Notes under the pieces: generated by a model
The model's input: the letters and a program-made list of their open reading frames with translations, nothing else
Databases searched by the model: none
What the model was told of the DNA's origin: nothing
From: an uncultured Methylophilaceae bacterium
GTDB taxonomy: Bacteria > Pseudomonadota > Gammaproteobacteria > Burkholderiales > Methylophilaceae
Direction: 5' to 3'
Length of the DNA: 58,004 bases
Assembly: GCA_903870995.1 (NCBI GenBank)
Contig: CAIQFD010000032.1
Coordinates: forward strand, 1 to 58,004
Shown here: one piece after another, positions 8,562 to 19,032 of the stretch
How the letters are laid out: the number at the start of each line of letters is the position of its first letter
Numbering within the stretch: position 1 is the stretch's first letter
Program-made: the position numbers and the translations under genes

Positions 8562-11270
8562 CTAGCTTAGCTTGCCATGACATTGTTTGTACTTCTGACC
8601 TGAGCCACATGGGCATGGGTCATTACGTCCAACCTTCACACCTTCACGTTCAAACGGCTCGCCATTTTCAGCTGATGGCGCAGCTAAGGCTTCGTCATAA
8701 TCGGTATGTTGATACTGTACATTCTCCAGCTCAGTTGGCTTTTCTACTGCCTCTAAATCTGCAGCACTCTTTACTTGAACTTGCATAGTGACCTGAGTGA
8801 CTTCATGTTTTACCGTGTCTAGCAAAGCGGCAAATAACTCAAAAGCTTCACGTTTGTATTCTTGCTTAGGATTCTTTTGCGCATAAGAACGTAAATGAAT
8901 ACCTTGTCGTAAATGATCCAATCCAGCCAAATGCTCACGCCAATGATTGTCTAGGCTTTGCAACATAACCGCACGCTCAAATTGGCGCATCGTATCCGCG
9001 CCAGCCATTTGTTCTTTAATTGCATACGCTTCTTCAGCTGCGCCTTGAATGGTGTCGCGTAATGTTTCTTCGTGCAAGTCAGGATTATCTTCAAGCATTT
9101 TTTGCAATGATAAATGTAAGTTAAACTCGCCTTGCAATACCTTCTCTAGCGAAGCTACATCCCACTGCTCTTCCACGCTACCTGGTGGTACGTAAGTTGA
9201 AATCATATTGTCAATCACGTCATGACGCATTGCAGCAATCGTTTCACCCACATCTGTAATTTCCAACAACTCATTACGTTGCTCATAAATCACTTTACGT
9301 TGATCGTTGGCAACATCATCATATTCCAAGAGCTGTTTACGAATATCGAAGTTACGACCTTCTACTTTTCGTTGCGCATTTTCAATTGCGCGCGTAACCC
9401 ATGGATGCTCAATCGCTTCACCTTCAGGCATTTTGAGACGTTCCATAATCGCTGAAACACGATCAGATGCAAAAATACGTAACAACTGATCTTCAAGTGA
9501 TAAGTAGAAACGGCTAGAACCCGTATCGCCTTGACGGCCTGAACGACCGCGCAATTGGTTATCCACGCGTCGAGATTCATGACGTTCTGTACCAATAATA
9601 TGTAAACCGCCAGCCGCTAACACCGCATCGTGGCGAACTTGCCATTCTGCTTTAATTTTTGCAATCTGAGTTTGTTTCTCCGCATCTGAAAGACCCTCAT
9701 CCGCACGAACAAGATCAATTTCAGGTTCAGGATTACCGCCTAAGACAATATCCGTTCCACGACCAGCCATGTTGGTTGCAATGGTAATCATGCCTGGACG
9801 ACCAGCCTGCACAATAATATGGGCTTCTCGCTCATGTTGTTTTGCATTCAACACTTGATGGTCTAATTTGGCTTTCGTCAACAAATCAGCAATCAATTCA
9901 GAATTTTCAATCGAGGTCGTGCCAACCAATACTGGCTGTCCACGACCTTGGCATTCCTTGATATCCTCAATCACCGCATTATATTTTTCACGTCCAGTCC
10001 GATAAACCTTATCCATCTGGTCTTTACGTTGCATGATGCGATGTGTTGGAATCACAACGGTTTCTAGGCCGTAAATTTGATTAAACTCATACGCTTCCGT
10101 ATCGGCAGTACCTGTCATTCCAGATAACTTGCCATACATACGGAAATAGTTTTGGAAGGTAATAGAAGCGAGGGTTTGATTTTCCTTTTGAATCGCCACA
10201 CCCTCTTTTGCTTCAACTGCTTGGTGCAAACCGTCAGACCAACGACGGCCTGTCATTATACGGCCTGTGAATTCATCAACAATGACAATTTCGCCATCAC
10301 GCACAACGTAGTGTTGGTCTTTATGAAATAAAGACTGAGCGCGCAAAGATGCATACAAATGATGCACTAAACTAATACTTGCAGCATCGTACAAGCTAGC
10401 GCCTTCAACCAACAAACCTGATTTTTCGAGCAACTGTTCAGCGTGTTCATGCCCTTGCTCAGACATAATCACTTGTTGCGCTTTTTCATCAACCCAATAG
10501 TCGCCTTCGCCTTCTTCTTCAGTTTGACGAACCAACTGTGCAGCGATACCGTTCATTTGATTGTATAAATCGATGCTATCGTCGGCTTGACCTGAAATGA
10601 TTAACGGGGTACGCGCTTCATCAATCAAAATCGAATCCACCTCATCAATCAAAGCATAGCTTAGGCTGCGCTGTACACGCTCCTCAGCAGTAAACACCAT
10701 ATTGTCGCGAAGGTAATCAAAACCAAACTCATTATTAGTACCGTAGGTGATGTCTGCAGCATAAGCTTGCTGCTTTGCATCATGTGGCATTTGTGACAAG
10801 TTAATGCCAACAGTCAAACCCAGGAAATTGTAAAGTCGAGACATCCACTCAGCATCACGCTTAGCCAAGTAATCATTCACGGTAATCACGTGAACACCCT
10901 TGCCTGTCAGTGCATTTAGGTAGGCTGGAAGCGTCGCGACCAAAGTCTTACCTTCACCTGTACGCATTTCGGCAATTTTTCCTGCATTTAGCACCATGCC
11001 GCCAATCAATTGCACATCAAAATGTCGCATTTGGAATACACGTCGACCACCTTCACGCACCACAGCAAACGCTTCAGGCAGAAGCTGGTCTAGCGTTTCG
11101 CCCGCCTGAAAACGGCCCTTGAATTCTTCTGTTTTTGCACGTAATTGATCATCGCTAAGCGCTTGCATTTGAGGCTCAAGGGCATTAATCACCGCCACTT
11201 GCTCAAAATATTGCTTCACTAGGCGATCGTTACGACTGCCAAATAATTTTCTAAAAAGCTTGGATAACAT
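8562..11270 (-). CDS. secA: Protein translocase ATPase SecA
   Basis: Motor ATPase that pushes unfolded preproteins through SecYEG. The 902-aa protein has the full domain set: Walker A in MRTGEGKT (near residue 103), DEVD-SILID Walker B, the second motor domain with NMAGRGTDI and the R-finger region [16 protein letters not shown], and a C-terminal SEC-C zinc motif [13 protein letters not shown] for SecB and phospholipid contact. No secM gene precedes it; instead the leader holds two tandem hairpins (11286-11315). It is divergent from dciA. Confidence 0.97.
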   Translation of the reverse strand: MLSKLFRKLFGSRNDRLVKQYFEQVAVINALEPQMQALSDDQLRAKTEEFKGRFQAGETLDQLLPEAFAVVREGGRRVFQMRHFDVQLIGGMVLNAGKIAEMRTGEGKTLVATLPAYLNALTGKGVHVITVNDYLAKRDAEWMSRLYNFLGLTVGINLSQMPHDAKQQAYAADITYGTNNEFGFDYLRDNMVFTAEERVQRSLSYALIDEVDSILIDEARTPLIISGQADDSIDLYNQMNGIAAQLVRQTEEEGEGDYWVDEKAQQVIMSEQGHEHAEQLLEKSGLLVEGASLYDAASISLVHHLYASLRAQSLFHKDQHYVVRDGEIVIVDEFTGRIMTGRRWSDGLHQAVEAKEGVAIQKENQTLASITFQNYFRMYGKLSGMTGTADTEAYEFNQIYGLETVVIPTHRIMQRKDQMDKVYRTGREKYNAVIEDIKECQGRGQPVLVGTTSIENSELIADLLTKAKLDHQVLNAKQHEREAHIIVQAGRPGMITIATNMAGRGTDIVLGGNPEPEIDLVRADEGLSDAEKQTQIAKIKAEWQVRHDAVLAAGGLHIIGTERHESRRVDNQLRGRSGRQGDTGSSRFYLSLEDQLLRIFASDRVSAIMERLKMPEGEAIEHPWVTRAIENAQRKVEGRNFDIRKQLLEYDDVANDQRKVIYEQRNELLEITDVGETIAAMRHDVIDNMISTYVPPGSVEEQWDVASLEKVLQGEFNLHLSLQKMLEDNPDLHEETLRDTIQGAAEEAYAIKEQMAGADTMRQFERAVMLQSLDNHWREHLAGLDHLRQGIHLRSYAQKNPKQEYKREAFELFAALLDTVKHEVTQVTMQVQVKSAADLEAVEKPTELENVQYQHTDYDEALAAPSAENGEPFEREGVKVGRNDPCPCGSGQKYKQCHGKLS

Positions 11271-11285
11271 AGAGTGACACCAACT

Positions 11286-11315
11286 TTCCGCTATCGCGGA
11301 ACCTTCTTTAAGGTT
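11286..11315 (-). promoter_or_regulatory. Tandem hairpins in the secA leader
   Basis: Two perfect 6-bp stems lie side by side 16 nt ahead of the secA ATG: 11300-11305 with 11310-11315 (4-nt loop) and 11286-11291 with 11296-11301 (4-nt loop). They share two bases, so only one can be fully formed, or each loses an end pair. Further up, TAAAAT preceded by TGG (11338-11346, minus) could be an extended -10. A role in secA translation control is inference. Confidence 0.45.
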
Positions 11316-11410
11316 GACTTAAAAATAAATTCTTGCGATTTTACCATAATCAAGCCACCTCTCGGCAGCCATTACAACGACAGTTAAAACACGAACATCC
11401 AAGCAAGCGA

Positions 11411-11416
11411 TATAAT
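11411..11416 (+). promoter_or_regulatory. -10 box upstream of dciA
   Basis: Perfect TATAAT about 55 nt before the proposed dciA start. No good -35 is seen at 16-18 nt, so it is a partial promoter call. Confidence 0.35.
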
Positions 11417-11470
11417 GAGCATCAGCCCTTATCCACTCTTTGTTAACACAACTTGCGCGAGGCATTAAAT

Positions 11471-11884
11471 TTGCAATTAATCAATGCGATACTTAAAAAT
11501 AGCGCACTTTCAAAACTGGCGGACAAAGTCAAAGAGTTAACGTCTGTGCAAAAAATTTGGAACGAGATTGTCCCAACGCAACTCAAGGAATTCACACAAG
11601 CTGGCAATATTGAACACAAACGCTTAACCGTTCATGTTGAGAACGGTGCCATTGCCGCAAAAATAAAACTGCTATTACCGAGTTTACTAAATAAACTTCA
11701 AAAAAAAGGTGTTGAAATTACTTCCATCAGAGTGCAGGTACAAGTGCATTCCGAAGCGGAAAAGGTAACAAAGCCATCGCGCCACCTGAGCGAAAACGCA
11801 TCCAAAAGCTTGGAGTCTCTAGCAAAGCAATTAGAGGGCTCTGAATTAGGGGATGTATTGAATAGACTTTCAAAACGCACTTGA
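11471..11884 (+). CDS. dciA: DciA-like replicative helicase loader (DUF721)
   Basis: DUF721 protein, expected to help load the replicative helicase DnaB, the role shown for DciA in bacteria lacking DnaC. The N-terminal DUF721 part has the conserved W-x-x-IV pattern (IWNEIVPTQL) and alternating strands LTVHVENGAIAAKIKLL; the C-terminal part is low in order. The start is TTG 11471: GAGG at 11459-11462 stands 8 nt before it, while another in-frame TTG at 11453 has no ribosome site. Position next to secA is the typical betaproteobacterial place. Confidence 0.82.
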   Translation: MQLINAILKNSALSKLADKVKELTSVQKIWNEIVPTQLKEFTQAGNIEHKRLTVHVENGAIAAKIKLLLPSLLNKLQKKGVEITSIRVQVQVHSEAEKVTKPSRHLSENASKSLESLAKQLEGSELGDVLNRLSKRT

Positions 11885-11905
11885 ATGACTTCGTATATTT
11901 AGACA

Positions 11906-11961
11906 TGAAAACTGCACCTTAATTAGCTGGATGTTGAGTCCAACTTTTGGGGTGCAGTTCA
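11906..11961. mobile_element. Possible 56-bp remnant or MITE with IS3-type (IS150-like) ends
   Basis: Read on the minus strand it begins TGAACTGCACCCCAAAAG, continues with a TTGGAC segment, and closes with GGTGCAGTTTTCA. The 9-bp ends (11910-11918 and 11951-11959) are perfect inverted repeats. The C-rich start followed by AAAAGTTGGAC is what I know from the left ends of IS150-group IS3 elements. There is no transposase between the ends. It lies between the convergent genes dciA and ppa; as a terminator it lacks a T run. Confidence 0.4.
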
Positions 11962-12005
11962 AAACGTGGTCATTTTCTCTATCAAAACACTTACGTGCTC
12001 TTTAA

Positions 12006-12530
12006 TTATTTAGCACGCGCAACGCTTGCTACGATTTCAGCCTTAGCCGCATCAACGCCTTGCCACTGCCCTACTTTAACCCATTTGCCTTTTTCTAAAT
12101 CTTTATAATGTTCAAAGAAGTGAGCAATCGGGGCTAATTGGAAATCCGGGATATCCTGATAACTTTGCACATTTTTGTATTGTGGGCAGATTTTATCAAC
12201 TGGCACAGCCAATACTTTAGCGTCCATGCCTGACTCATCTTCCATCATCAACACGCCAATTGCGCGACAACGAATCACTACACCAGGCTGCAATGGGATC
12301 GGCGTAATTACAAGGACGTCTGTTGGGTCGCCATCTTCTGAAAGTGTTTGTGGAATATAACCGTAATTACATGGGTAATGCATAGAAGTACCCATGAAAC
12401 GATCTACAAATATCGCGCCAGATTCTTTATCAACTTCAAACTTAATCGGCTCGCCACGCATCGGGATTTCAATAATGACGTTAAAATCATTTGGAACATC
12501 TTTGCCCGCAGGCACATTACTTAATGACAT
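12006..12530 (-). CDS. ppa: Inorganic pyrophosphatase (family I)
   Basis: Soluble Mg-dependent enzyme that splits pyrophosphate and so drives biosynthetic reactions forward. The signature DGDPTDVLV and the metal/phosphate-binding residues of [16 protein letters not shown] near the N-terminus are present, as are YGYIPQT and the C-terminal K-W-V-K-V. The length of 174 aa is typical of the hexameric bacterial type. It stands just downstream of the carbonic anhydrase gene on the same strand. Confidence 0.96.
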   Translation of the reverse strand: MSLSNVPAGKDVPNDFNVIIEIPMRGEPIKFEVDKESGAIFVDRFMGTSMHYPCNYGYIPQTLSEDGDPTDVLVITPIPLQPGVVIRCRAIGVLMMEDESGMDAKVLAVPVDKICPQYKNVQSYQDIPDFQLAPIAHFFEHYKDLEKGKWVKVGQWQGVDAAKAEIVASVARAK

Positions 12531-12557
12531 CGTTTTTCCTTAAGCAGTTTTAAAAAA

Positions 12558-13190
12558 TTATAACAATGGTGCAAATTTTAATGTTTTAGGATCATAAGCA
12601 GACATGACCCCTGTTTCAATATCAAAATACCAACCGTGCAAGGTCAAGGTACCTTCATCAATACGCTTTTTGATAAAAGGGAAGGTTGCTAGGTTCTCAA
12701 GAGAAACAATGATGCCCGCCAACTCACAATGGCAGGCCATTTCTGCGGCACTTGCATTTGGAAAGTCAGCCTTTACACGACGGTAAGCGTGGCTAGCCAT
12801 GCTTACCCAAGGACGAATAAATTCACCATCAATCCCCTCTGGGACACCTTCGGTTAAAGCTTTAATGCCGCCACATTGTCTGTGGCCCATCACCATAATG
12901 TGACGAACACCCAATCCACAAACACCAAACTCGAGCGCAGCACTCACCCCGTGATACCCACCACCCTTTTCATAAGGCGGTACAAGATTGGCCACATTAC
13001 GCACAACAAACAAATCACCAGGCTTTGCATCCATCACTATGGCTGGATCCACCCTAGAGTCTGAACAAGCAATAATCATTGTGCTCGGGTTTTGTCCTTG
13101 GCTTAATTCGCCAAACAATGGCGTATCGCCCGCGAAGTAATTTTCGTGGAAGCGCTCGTACCCTGCAACAAATTGATCGATATTACTCAT
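12558..13190 (-). CDS. can: Beta-class carbonic anhydrase
   Basis: Zinc enzyme that interconverts CO2 and bicarbonate. Zinc ligands are C42 (in CSDSR, with D44 and R46 as the catalytic dyad), H103 and C106 (MGHRQCGG). The length of 210 aa is typical of the prokaryotic beta class. In a methylotroph it may supply bicarbonate for carboxylations or handle CO2 from C1 oxidation, which is inference. The start overlaps the end of the upstream DUF1232 gene by 8 nt. Confidence 0.94.
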   Translation of the reverse strand: MSNIDQFVAGYERFHENYFAGDTPLFGELSQGQNPSTMIIACSDSRVDPAIVMDAKPGDLFVVRNVANLVPPYEKGGGYHGVSAALEFGVCGLGVRHIMVMGHRQCGGIKALTEGVPEGIDGEFIRPWVSMASHAYRRVKADFPNASAAEMACHCELAGIIVSLENLATFPFIKKRIDEGTLTLHGWYFDIETGVMSAYDPKTLKFAPLL

Positions 13191-13473
13191 TCGCTTTTTC
13201 TCCTTTTATCAGTTCACGACACTCACTGACTAACGCATCTGGAATTATTTTTAAAGCCATATAGACTAATAAAGGCACAATCACTAAGTCATCCAATTGA
13301 CCAATCAACGGAATAAAGTCTGGGATTAAATCAAAAGGCATTAGTACATAGCCTATCGCCAAACCTAATAAAATTTTTGCCGTCATTGGTGTATCTGGAT
13401 GGCGCAAAACAAGACGATAAACTTCGAATTCTTGCTTTAACTGTGTAGCGATTTTCTTAAGCCGACTTAACAT
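13183..13473 (-). CDS. DUF1232 (YkvA-like) small membrane protein
   Basis: A 96-aa protein with the DUF1232 core AIGYVLMPFDLIPDFIPLIGQLDD (about residues 40-63), a hydrophobic hairpin with a conserved DLIPD turn. A second hydrophobic segment follows. Function unknown; the family is found next to many kinds of genes. It lies between purC (7 nt upstream) and the carbonic anhydrase (overlap), so the three probably share one message. Confidence 0.85.
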   Translation of the reverse strand: MLSRLKKIATQLKQEFEVYRLVLRHPDTPMTAKILLGLAIGYVLMPFDLIPDFIPLIGQLDDLVIVPLLVYMALKIIPDALVSECRELIKGEKANE

Positions 13474-13479
13474 CCAAAA

Positions 13480-14379
13480 CTAAACAACCAAATCCAGCCC
13501 TGTAAGCTTGGTATAGGCTTCACGATATTTTTCACTGGTTTTTTCTGCAACATCGCTCGGCAGAGCAGGCGCAGGCGGCGTTTTATCCCACCCAGAGGCT
13601 TCCAGCCAATCACGCACGTATTGCTTATCAAAACTCGGCGGATTCTTACCTACAGTGTATTGATCTGCGGGCCAAAAGCGGGATGAATCTGGCGTGAGCG
13701 CCTCATCAATTAGGTAAAGTTCGCCAACCGCATCCAATCCAAATTCAAATTTAGTATCGGCAATAATAATGCCTCGCGTTAGCGCAAACTCAGCGGCTTC
13801 TTTGTATAAGCGAAGACTGACTTTAGCGACTTTCTCGGCTAGCGCCTCACCTAATAGTGACGCACATTTTTCCAAAGTGATATTTTCATCATGATCACCA
13901 ACATCCGCCTTACTGGATGGCGTAAAAATAGGCTGAGGCAACTTGGAAGCCTCTTGCAATCCAGCAGGTAGAGAGATACCGCACACCGTGCCACTGGCCT
14001 TGTATTCTTTCCAGCCACTACCAACCAAATATCCACGTACAATTGCTTCAATTGGCAAAGGCTTGAGTTTCTTAACGACAAGCGCACGCTTGCCTAATTG
14101 CGCTTTTTCAGCAGGATCGCTAACAACAGTCTCTGGGTTAATACCTGTTAAATGGTTAGGGATAATGTGCCCAAGTTTCGCAAACCAAAAGTTAGCAATT
14201 TCAGTCAAAATCGCACCTTTATCTTTAATTGGCGTAGGCAAAATAACATCAAATGCAGACAGCCTATCTGTGGCAATCAACAGCATGGTATTAGCATCAA
14301 TATCATAAATATCACGCACCTTACCTTGATGTAATAGCGGAAGACTTTTGATGCTTGATTGCGTAAGCGTATTAGACAA
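13480..14379 (-). CDS. purC: Phosphoribosylaminoimidazole-succinocarboxamide synthase
   Basis: Joins CAIR and aspartate with ATP to give SAICAR in purine synthesis. Recognised by GKVRDIYD near the N-terminus, the [12 protein letters not shown] segment, [10 protein letters not shown] and [10 protein letters not shown]. At 299 aa it belongs to the longer PurC type. The start codon is TTG 14379, with AGGA 7 nt before it. In many betaproteobacteria purC follows fba; here it follows the EAL gene. No purE or purK is next to it. Confidence 0.95.
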   Translation of the reverse strand: MSNTLTQSSIKSLPLLHQGKVRDIYDIDANTMLLIATDRLSAFDVILPTPIKDKGAILTEIANFWFAKLGHIIPNHLTGINPETVVSDPAEKAQLGKRALVVKKLKPLPIEAIVRGYLVGSGWKEYKASGTVCGISLPAGLQEASKLPQPIFTPSSKADVGDHDENITLEKCASLLGEALAEKVAKVSLRLYKEAAEFALTRGIIIADTKFEFGLDAVGELYLIDEALTPDSSRFWPADQYTVGKNPPSFDKQYVRDWLEASGWDKTPPAPALPSDVAEKTSEKYREAYTKLTGLDLVV

Positions 14380-14426
14380 TGCAGTTTCCTAAAAATATGA
14401 TTCGAAAAAGACACATTTACAAAGGA

Positions 14427-14455
14427 CTTGAGTGCCCATAATAAAGACACTCAAG
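14427..14455 (-). promoter_or_regulatory. Inverted repeat in the purC leader
   Basis: Perfect 8-bp arms CTTGAGTG (14427-14434) and CACTCAAG (14448-14455) around 13 nt, about 50 nt before purC. A smaller TCCAT-cagg-ATGGA hairpin lies near 14463-14476. There is no clean T run, so a terminator for the EAL gene is only one option; an operator or leader structure is the other. Confidence 0.4.
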
Positions 14456-14515
14456 CGATAATTCCATCAGGATGGATTATACCTTAAGTGTGCTTGTCTC
14501 TAAAAATCGAGAATA

Positions 14516-16588
14516 TTAGGTAGGAGAGTACTTTTGGGCAAAAGCTGGAATTAAATCAGGATGGAGTGCTTTACTATAGAGCCATCCCTGAACAGAGAAT
14601 GGAACATTCTTAGGAATTTTTGATAGCTGCTCTTCCGTTTCTACACCTTCAACCACTAAAGACAAGCCTAGTGCTTCAGCAAAGTTAAAAATACCAGACA
14701 TCACTTTTTGACCGCCTTCCGTTTCTAGTGCAAGCACAAAACTTCTATCCACTTTCAGGTAGTCAGCATTCAGGCTGTTTAAGTAACTTAGCGATGAATA
14801 CCCTGTTCCGAAATCATCGATGTAAACCTTACCACCAAACTCATGAATACGCTTGATAGCATCAATCACTTGGTCTAAAACAAATGAAAAATCTTGCTCG
14901 ACAATCTCAATCGAAACTCTACCTTTGGCCTGACTAATCTTTTTGATGAGTTCGTTTGTTGCGACTTTATCACCCAGTGTAGCGCCCGTTACATTAATCT
15001 TAATTGGCACATCAATGCCCATTTCCTGCCAGATTGCATCTTGCTCCAAGGCCTCGCCAGCCACCCACAAATCGATACTTTTCATCAGGCCCGCCTCGGA
15101 TAGCCAAGGCAAAAACTCAAACGGCATAATCACTTTTCCAATTTTGTCACGCGCTCTCAGCAAGGCTTCAACACCCACAAACTGATGGGCATCTACCGCT
15201 ATTTGGGGCTGGTACTCCAAAAAGAAATCAAGCTCAGCTAAGCGCTCTAACTGCTGACGTTTACGCACCTGCATATTTCGTAATCCATTTGAGCTCTGAA
15301 CCACATCATCAGCAAATAGCGAGGCCTCTTCATTTAGGTGCGTATAAGTCATCTTTAACGATTTTAAATACACGCTCACAGGCTTTAAACTATCCTTCTC
15401 AACCGCCTTAGCAAAGGGTTTGTATATAATCGCCCCCAATAAAATATTAAACAATTGCAGCCAAACAGCATGAATGTCATTGTGTGATGCAACATAAGCA
15501 TTGAAGCCCATTAAACAATTGAGTGGAATATCAGCACTCGGAACAGCCACCCAGCCAAGCCGAATAACGGTTAAAGCCAGGACAACATTCACGATAGGCA
15601 CAATCAAAAATGGTACCAACATTCTTGGATTTAAAATAATAGGTAGCCCAAATAACAAGAGCTCATTGATATTAAGCAACCCAATTGGGATGCTAGCCAT
15701 GGCAAGCAAACGCAAAGTTTTATTTTTGGAAAAAACCAATATTGAAACAATCAGCGAGAAAGTACCGCCACATCCTCCCATGAAGACAAACGCACCTAAG
15801 AAAGACTCATTAACCAACCCCAATCCAGCCGCAGAGGTTTCATTCAGTTGCGCCATCAAGGGATGTAATACATTTGCCCCATGTATTCCAAAAAACCATA
15901 GTATGGAATTGAGGCTGGTATAAAGGACACCACCTAAATAGGATGCACCAATAGAGGAATCACTCAAAAAACTAGGAAACGCAAAGAAAGAACTTACGTA
16001 GAGGAGTATTTTTAGCGTAATAAAAATAATTGAAAAAACAACAATGCCAGGAATAGTAAGATTAAGGGCACCTTTAACATTTCCACCAGCAAAGTCAGCG
16101 TCAGTAATTCTCGTCCATTTTTTCTGATAGAGCCAATACACCAAAGGCACAACAACAAATGGAATGATAATGCCAATAACCAGCATAAATGTATCGGCAC
16201 GACTTGAGTCCCCACCTAGCTGCTGCTTAACCACAAGGGTGGAAATGAGCGCCAATAGAGAAACGGGCATTGGGGGGAGCCTTTTTTTAACACTCAGAAT
16301 ATAGGCAAGTGAACTCGTCGCAATTACTGGGATTAACCCCAGGAAAATCTTATTAAGGCTTGATAAATTAACTGCTACATCAGGAGCAACCCCTGCTAGA
16401 TTCAGCATAAATGCAGCAGCAACAAAAATTGCTGACATGATTGCGCAAGGCAATGTCCAAATCATTGCCTCTCTTAAATAGAAAATAGACTCCGTGGGGA
16501 TAATGCGGACTAACGCATCCCTTACACTCGAAGCCAATTGGCCCAGCGTCCATCTAAGTTTTAAGAGTTTGTTGCTAATTAAAGGCAT
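14516..16588 (-). CDS. PTS EIIC-like permease fused to an EAL c-di-GMP phosphodiesterase
   Basis: Residues about 30-400 form a ten-or-so-helix membrane domain like the EIIC part of cellobiose/chitobiose PTS permeases, including FGIHG (H236) and NINE (E309), the sugar-contacting motifs of that family. Residues about 445-685 are an EAL domain that should hydrolyse c-di-GMP. Its key residues are all present: E474-A-L, N532, E561/E564, D591-D592 of DDFG, K612, E647 of EGVE, and Q667. No EIIA, EIIB or GGDEF part is visible. Most likely a membrane sensor of sugars or wall fragments that sets c-di-GMP, but the ligand is unknown. It lies between pgk and purC. Confidence 0.88.
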   Translation of the reverse strand: MPLISNKLLKLRWTLGQLASSVRDALVRIIPTESIFYLREAMIWTLPCAIMSAIFVAAAFMLNLAGVAPDVAVNLSSLNKIFLGLIPVIATSSLAYILSVKKRLPPMPVSLLALISTLVVKQQLGGDSSRADTFMLVIGIIIPFVVVPLVYWLYQKKWTRITDADFAGGNVKGALNLTIPGIVVFSIIFITLKILLYVSSFFAFPSFLSDSSIGASYLGGVLYTSLNSILWFFGIHGANVLHPLMAQLNETSAAGLGLVNESFLGAFVFMGGCGGTFSLIVSILVFSKNKTLRLLAMASIPIGLLNINELLLFGLPIILNPRMLVPFLIVPIVNVVLALTVIRLGWVAVPSADIPLNCLMGFNAYVASHNDIHAVWLQLFNILLGAIIYKPFAKAVEKDSLKPVSVYLKSLKMTYTHLNEEASLFADDVVQSSNGLRNMQVRKRQQLERLAELDFFLEYQPQIAVDAHQFVGVEALLRARDKIGKVIMPFEFLPWLSEAGLMKSIDLWVAGEALEQDAIWQEMGIDVPIKINVTGATLGDKVATNELIKKISQAKGRVSIEIVEQDFSFVLDQVIDAIKRIHEFGGKVYIDDFGTGYSSLSYLNSLNADYLKVDRSFVLALETEGGQKVMSGIFNFAEALGLSLVVEGVETEEQLSKIPKNVPFSVQGWLYSKALHPDLIPAFAQKYSPT

Positions 16589-16721
16589 TGATCATTATTC
16601 AGTAAATAAAGCTATAAAGACCAGAAGTTAATCTACGTCGGAATTTCACAATACTAACAGAAAATTTTAATTTTTATACCATTTAAATTTCTTTACTATC
16701 ATGTTATTAGATATTTTACTT

Positions 16722-16753
16722 AAAGAAAAAGGACCCGCAGGTCCTTTTTCTTT
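16722..16753 (-). terminator. Rho-independent terminator after pgk
   Basis: Perfect 14-bp stem (16722-16735 with 16740-16753) around a 4-nt loop, with T-rich sequence in the 3' arm on the minus strand. It begins 21 nt after the pgk stop and closes the tkt-gapA-pgk unit. Confidence 0.88.
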
Positions 16754-16773
16754 TTACTCTATTGATGTTTATT

Positions 16774-17949
16774 TTAACTACGTAACTCCAAAATCTCGAC
16801 AGCAGGTAATTTCTTACCTTCCAAAAATTCCAAGAATGCACCGCCAGCAGTAGAGATATAAGAAACTTGATCATAGATATCATATTTTTGAATCGCGGCA
16901 ATGGTGTCTCCTCCGCCTGCCAAAGTAAACGCCTTAGTTTTTGCAATCGCCATCGCGATTGCTTTTGTGCCTTCACCAAACTGATCGAACTCAAATACGC
17001 CTAGCGGACCATTCCAAACAACTGTGCCCGCTTTCATAATGATATCAGCAAGCTCTTGCGCAGATTTTGGACCAATATCGAAAATCATGTCGTCCGGCGC
17101 AATCGCATCAGCGCTCTTCACAACCGCAGGTTCATTGGCATCGAAATTTTTACCTGTCACTACATCTACTGCAATCGGAACTGCAGCGCCCCGTGCCGCC
17201 ATCTTATCCATCAAAGCACGCGCTGTTGGTAGTAAATCATCCTCACACAACGAATAACCAATTTCATGACCCGTTGCCTTCAAGAAGGTATTCGCAATAC
17301 CACCACCAACAACCAACTGATCCACTTTTTCAGACAAACTTTCCAACACAGTGAGTTTCGTCGAAACTTTAGAGCCTCCAACAATAGCTACCATGGGGCG
17401 CGCAGGATTTAATAAAGCCTGGCCTAAAGCATCAAGCTCTTGTGTTAATAAGATACCGGCGGCGGCAACAGGTGCAAACTTAGCCACTCCATAAGTAGAA
17501 GCCTCCGCACGATGCGCAGTGCCAAATGCATCCATCACGAACACATCACAAAGCTTTGCATATGCTTGCGCCGTTTCATCGACGTTCTTTTTTTCACCTT
17601 TATTGAAACGACAGTTTTCAAGTAAAACTAACTCGCCATCTCCCACTTCAAAACCGCCGCTGACCCAATCCTTAATTAAGCGAACTGGCTTGCCTAGTTT
17701 AGTAGAAATGATGTCCGCCACAGGCTTAAGTGAGTTCTCTTCTGAATAAACCCCTTCTTCGGGACGGCCAAGATGAGAAGTCACCATCACCCTTGCACCA
17801 GCATTCAATGCGAACTCAATCGTCGCCATTGAGGCTGTAATGCGAGCATCAGAGGTTACCTTGCCATCTTTGACTGGCACATTTAAGTCAGCACGAATGA
17901 ATACGCGCTTACCAGCCAACTCCAAATCAGTCATTTTAATAATTGTCAT
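16774..17949 (-). CDS. pgk: Phosphoglycerate kinase
   Basis: Glycolytic/gluconeogenic kinase that moves a phosphate between 1,3-bisphosphoglycerate and ADP. Typical motifs: RADLNVP near the N-terminus, [15 protein letters not shown] and the C-terminal GGGDTIAA. The length of 391 aa is normal. ATG 17949 is the start, with AGGA six nt before it; a TTG directly in front is not needed. It follows gapA with 9 nt between them and is closed by a strong terminator. Confidence 0.96.
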   Translation of the reverse strand: MTIIKMTDLELAGKRVFIRADLNVPVKDGKVTSDARITASMATIEFALNAGARVMVTSHLGRPEEGVYSEENSLKPVADIISTKLGKPVRLIKDWVSGGFEVGDGELVLLENCRFNKGEKKNVDETAQAYAKLCDVFVMDAFGTAHRAEASTYGVAKFAPVAAAGILLTQELDALGQALLNPARPMVAIVGGSKVSTKLTVLESLSEKVDQLVVGGGIANTFLKATGHEIGYSLCEDDLLPTARALMDKMAARGAAVPIAVDVVTGKNFDANEPAVVKSADAIAPDDMIFDIGPKSAQELADIIMKAGTVVWNGPLGVFEFDQFGEGTKAIAMAIAKTKAFTLAGGGDTIAAIQKYDIYDQVSYISTAGGAFLEFLEGKKLPAVEILELRS

Positions 17950-17958
17950 CAAGCTTCC

Positions 17959-19020
<1,062 letters not shown>

Positions 19021-19032
19021 TTACTTCAATAA

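Noticed and set aside
11906-11961. Bidirectional terminator between dciA and ppa
   Set aside because: Neither side has a T run and the loop is long; the IS-like reading explains the sequence better, though not surely.
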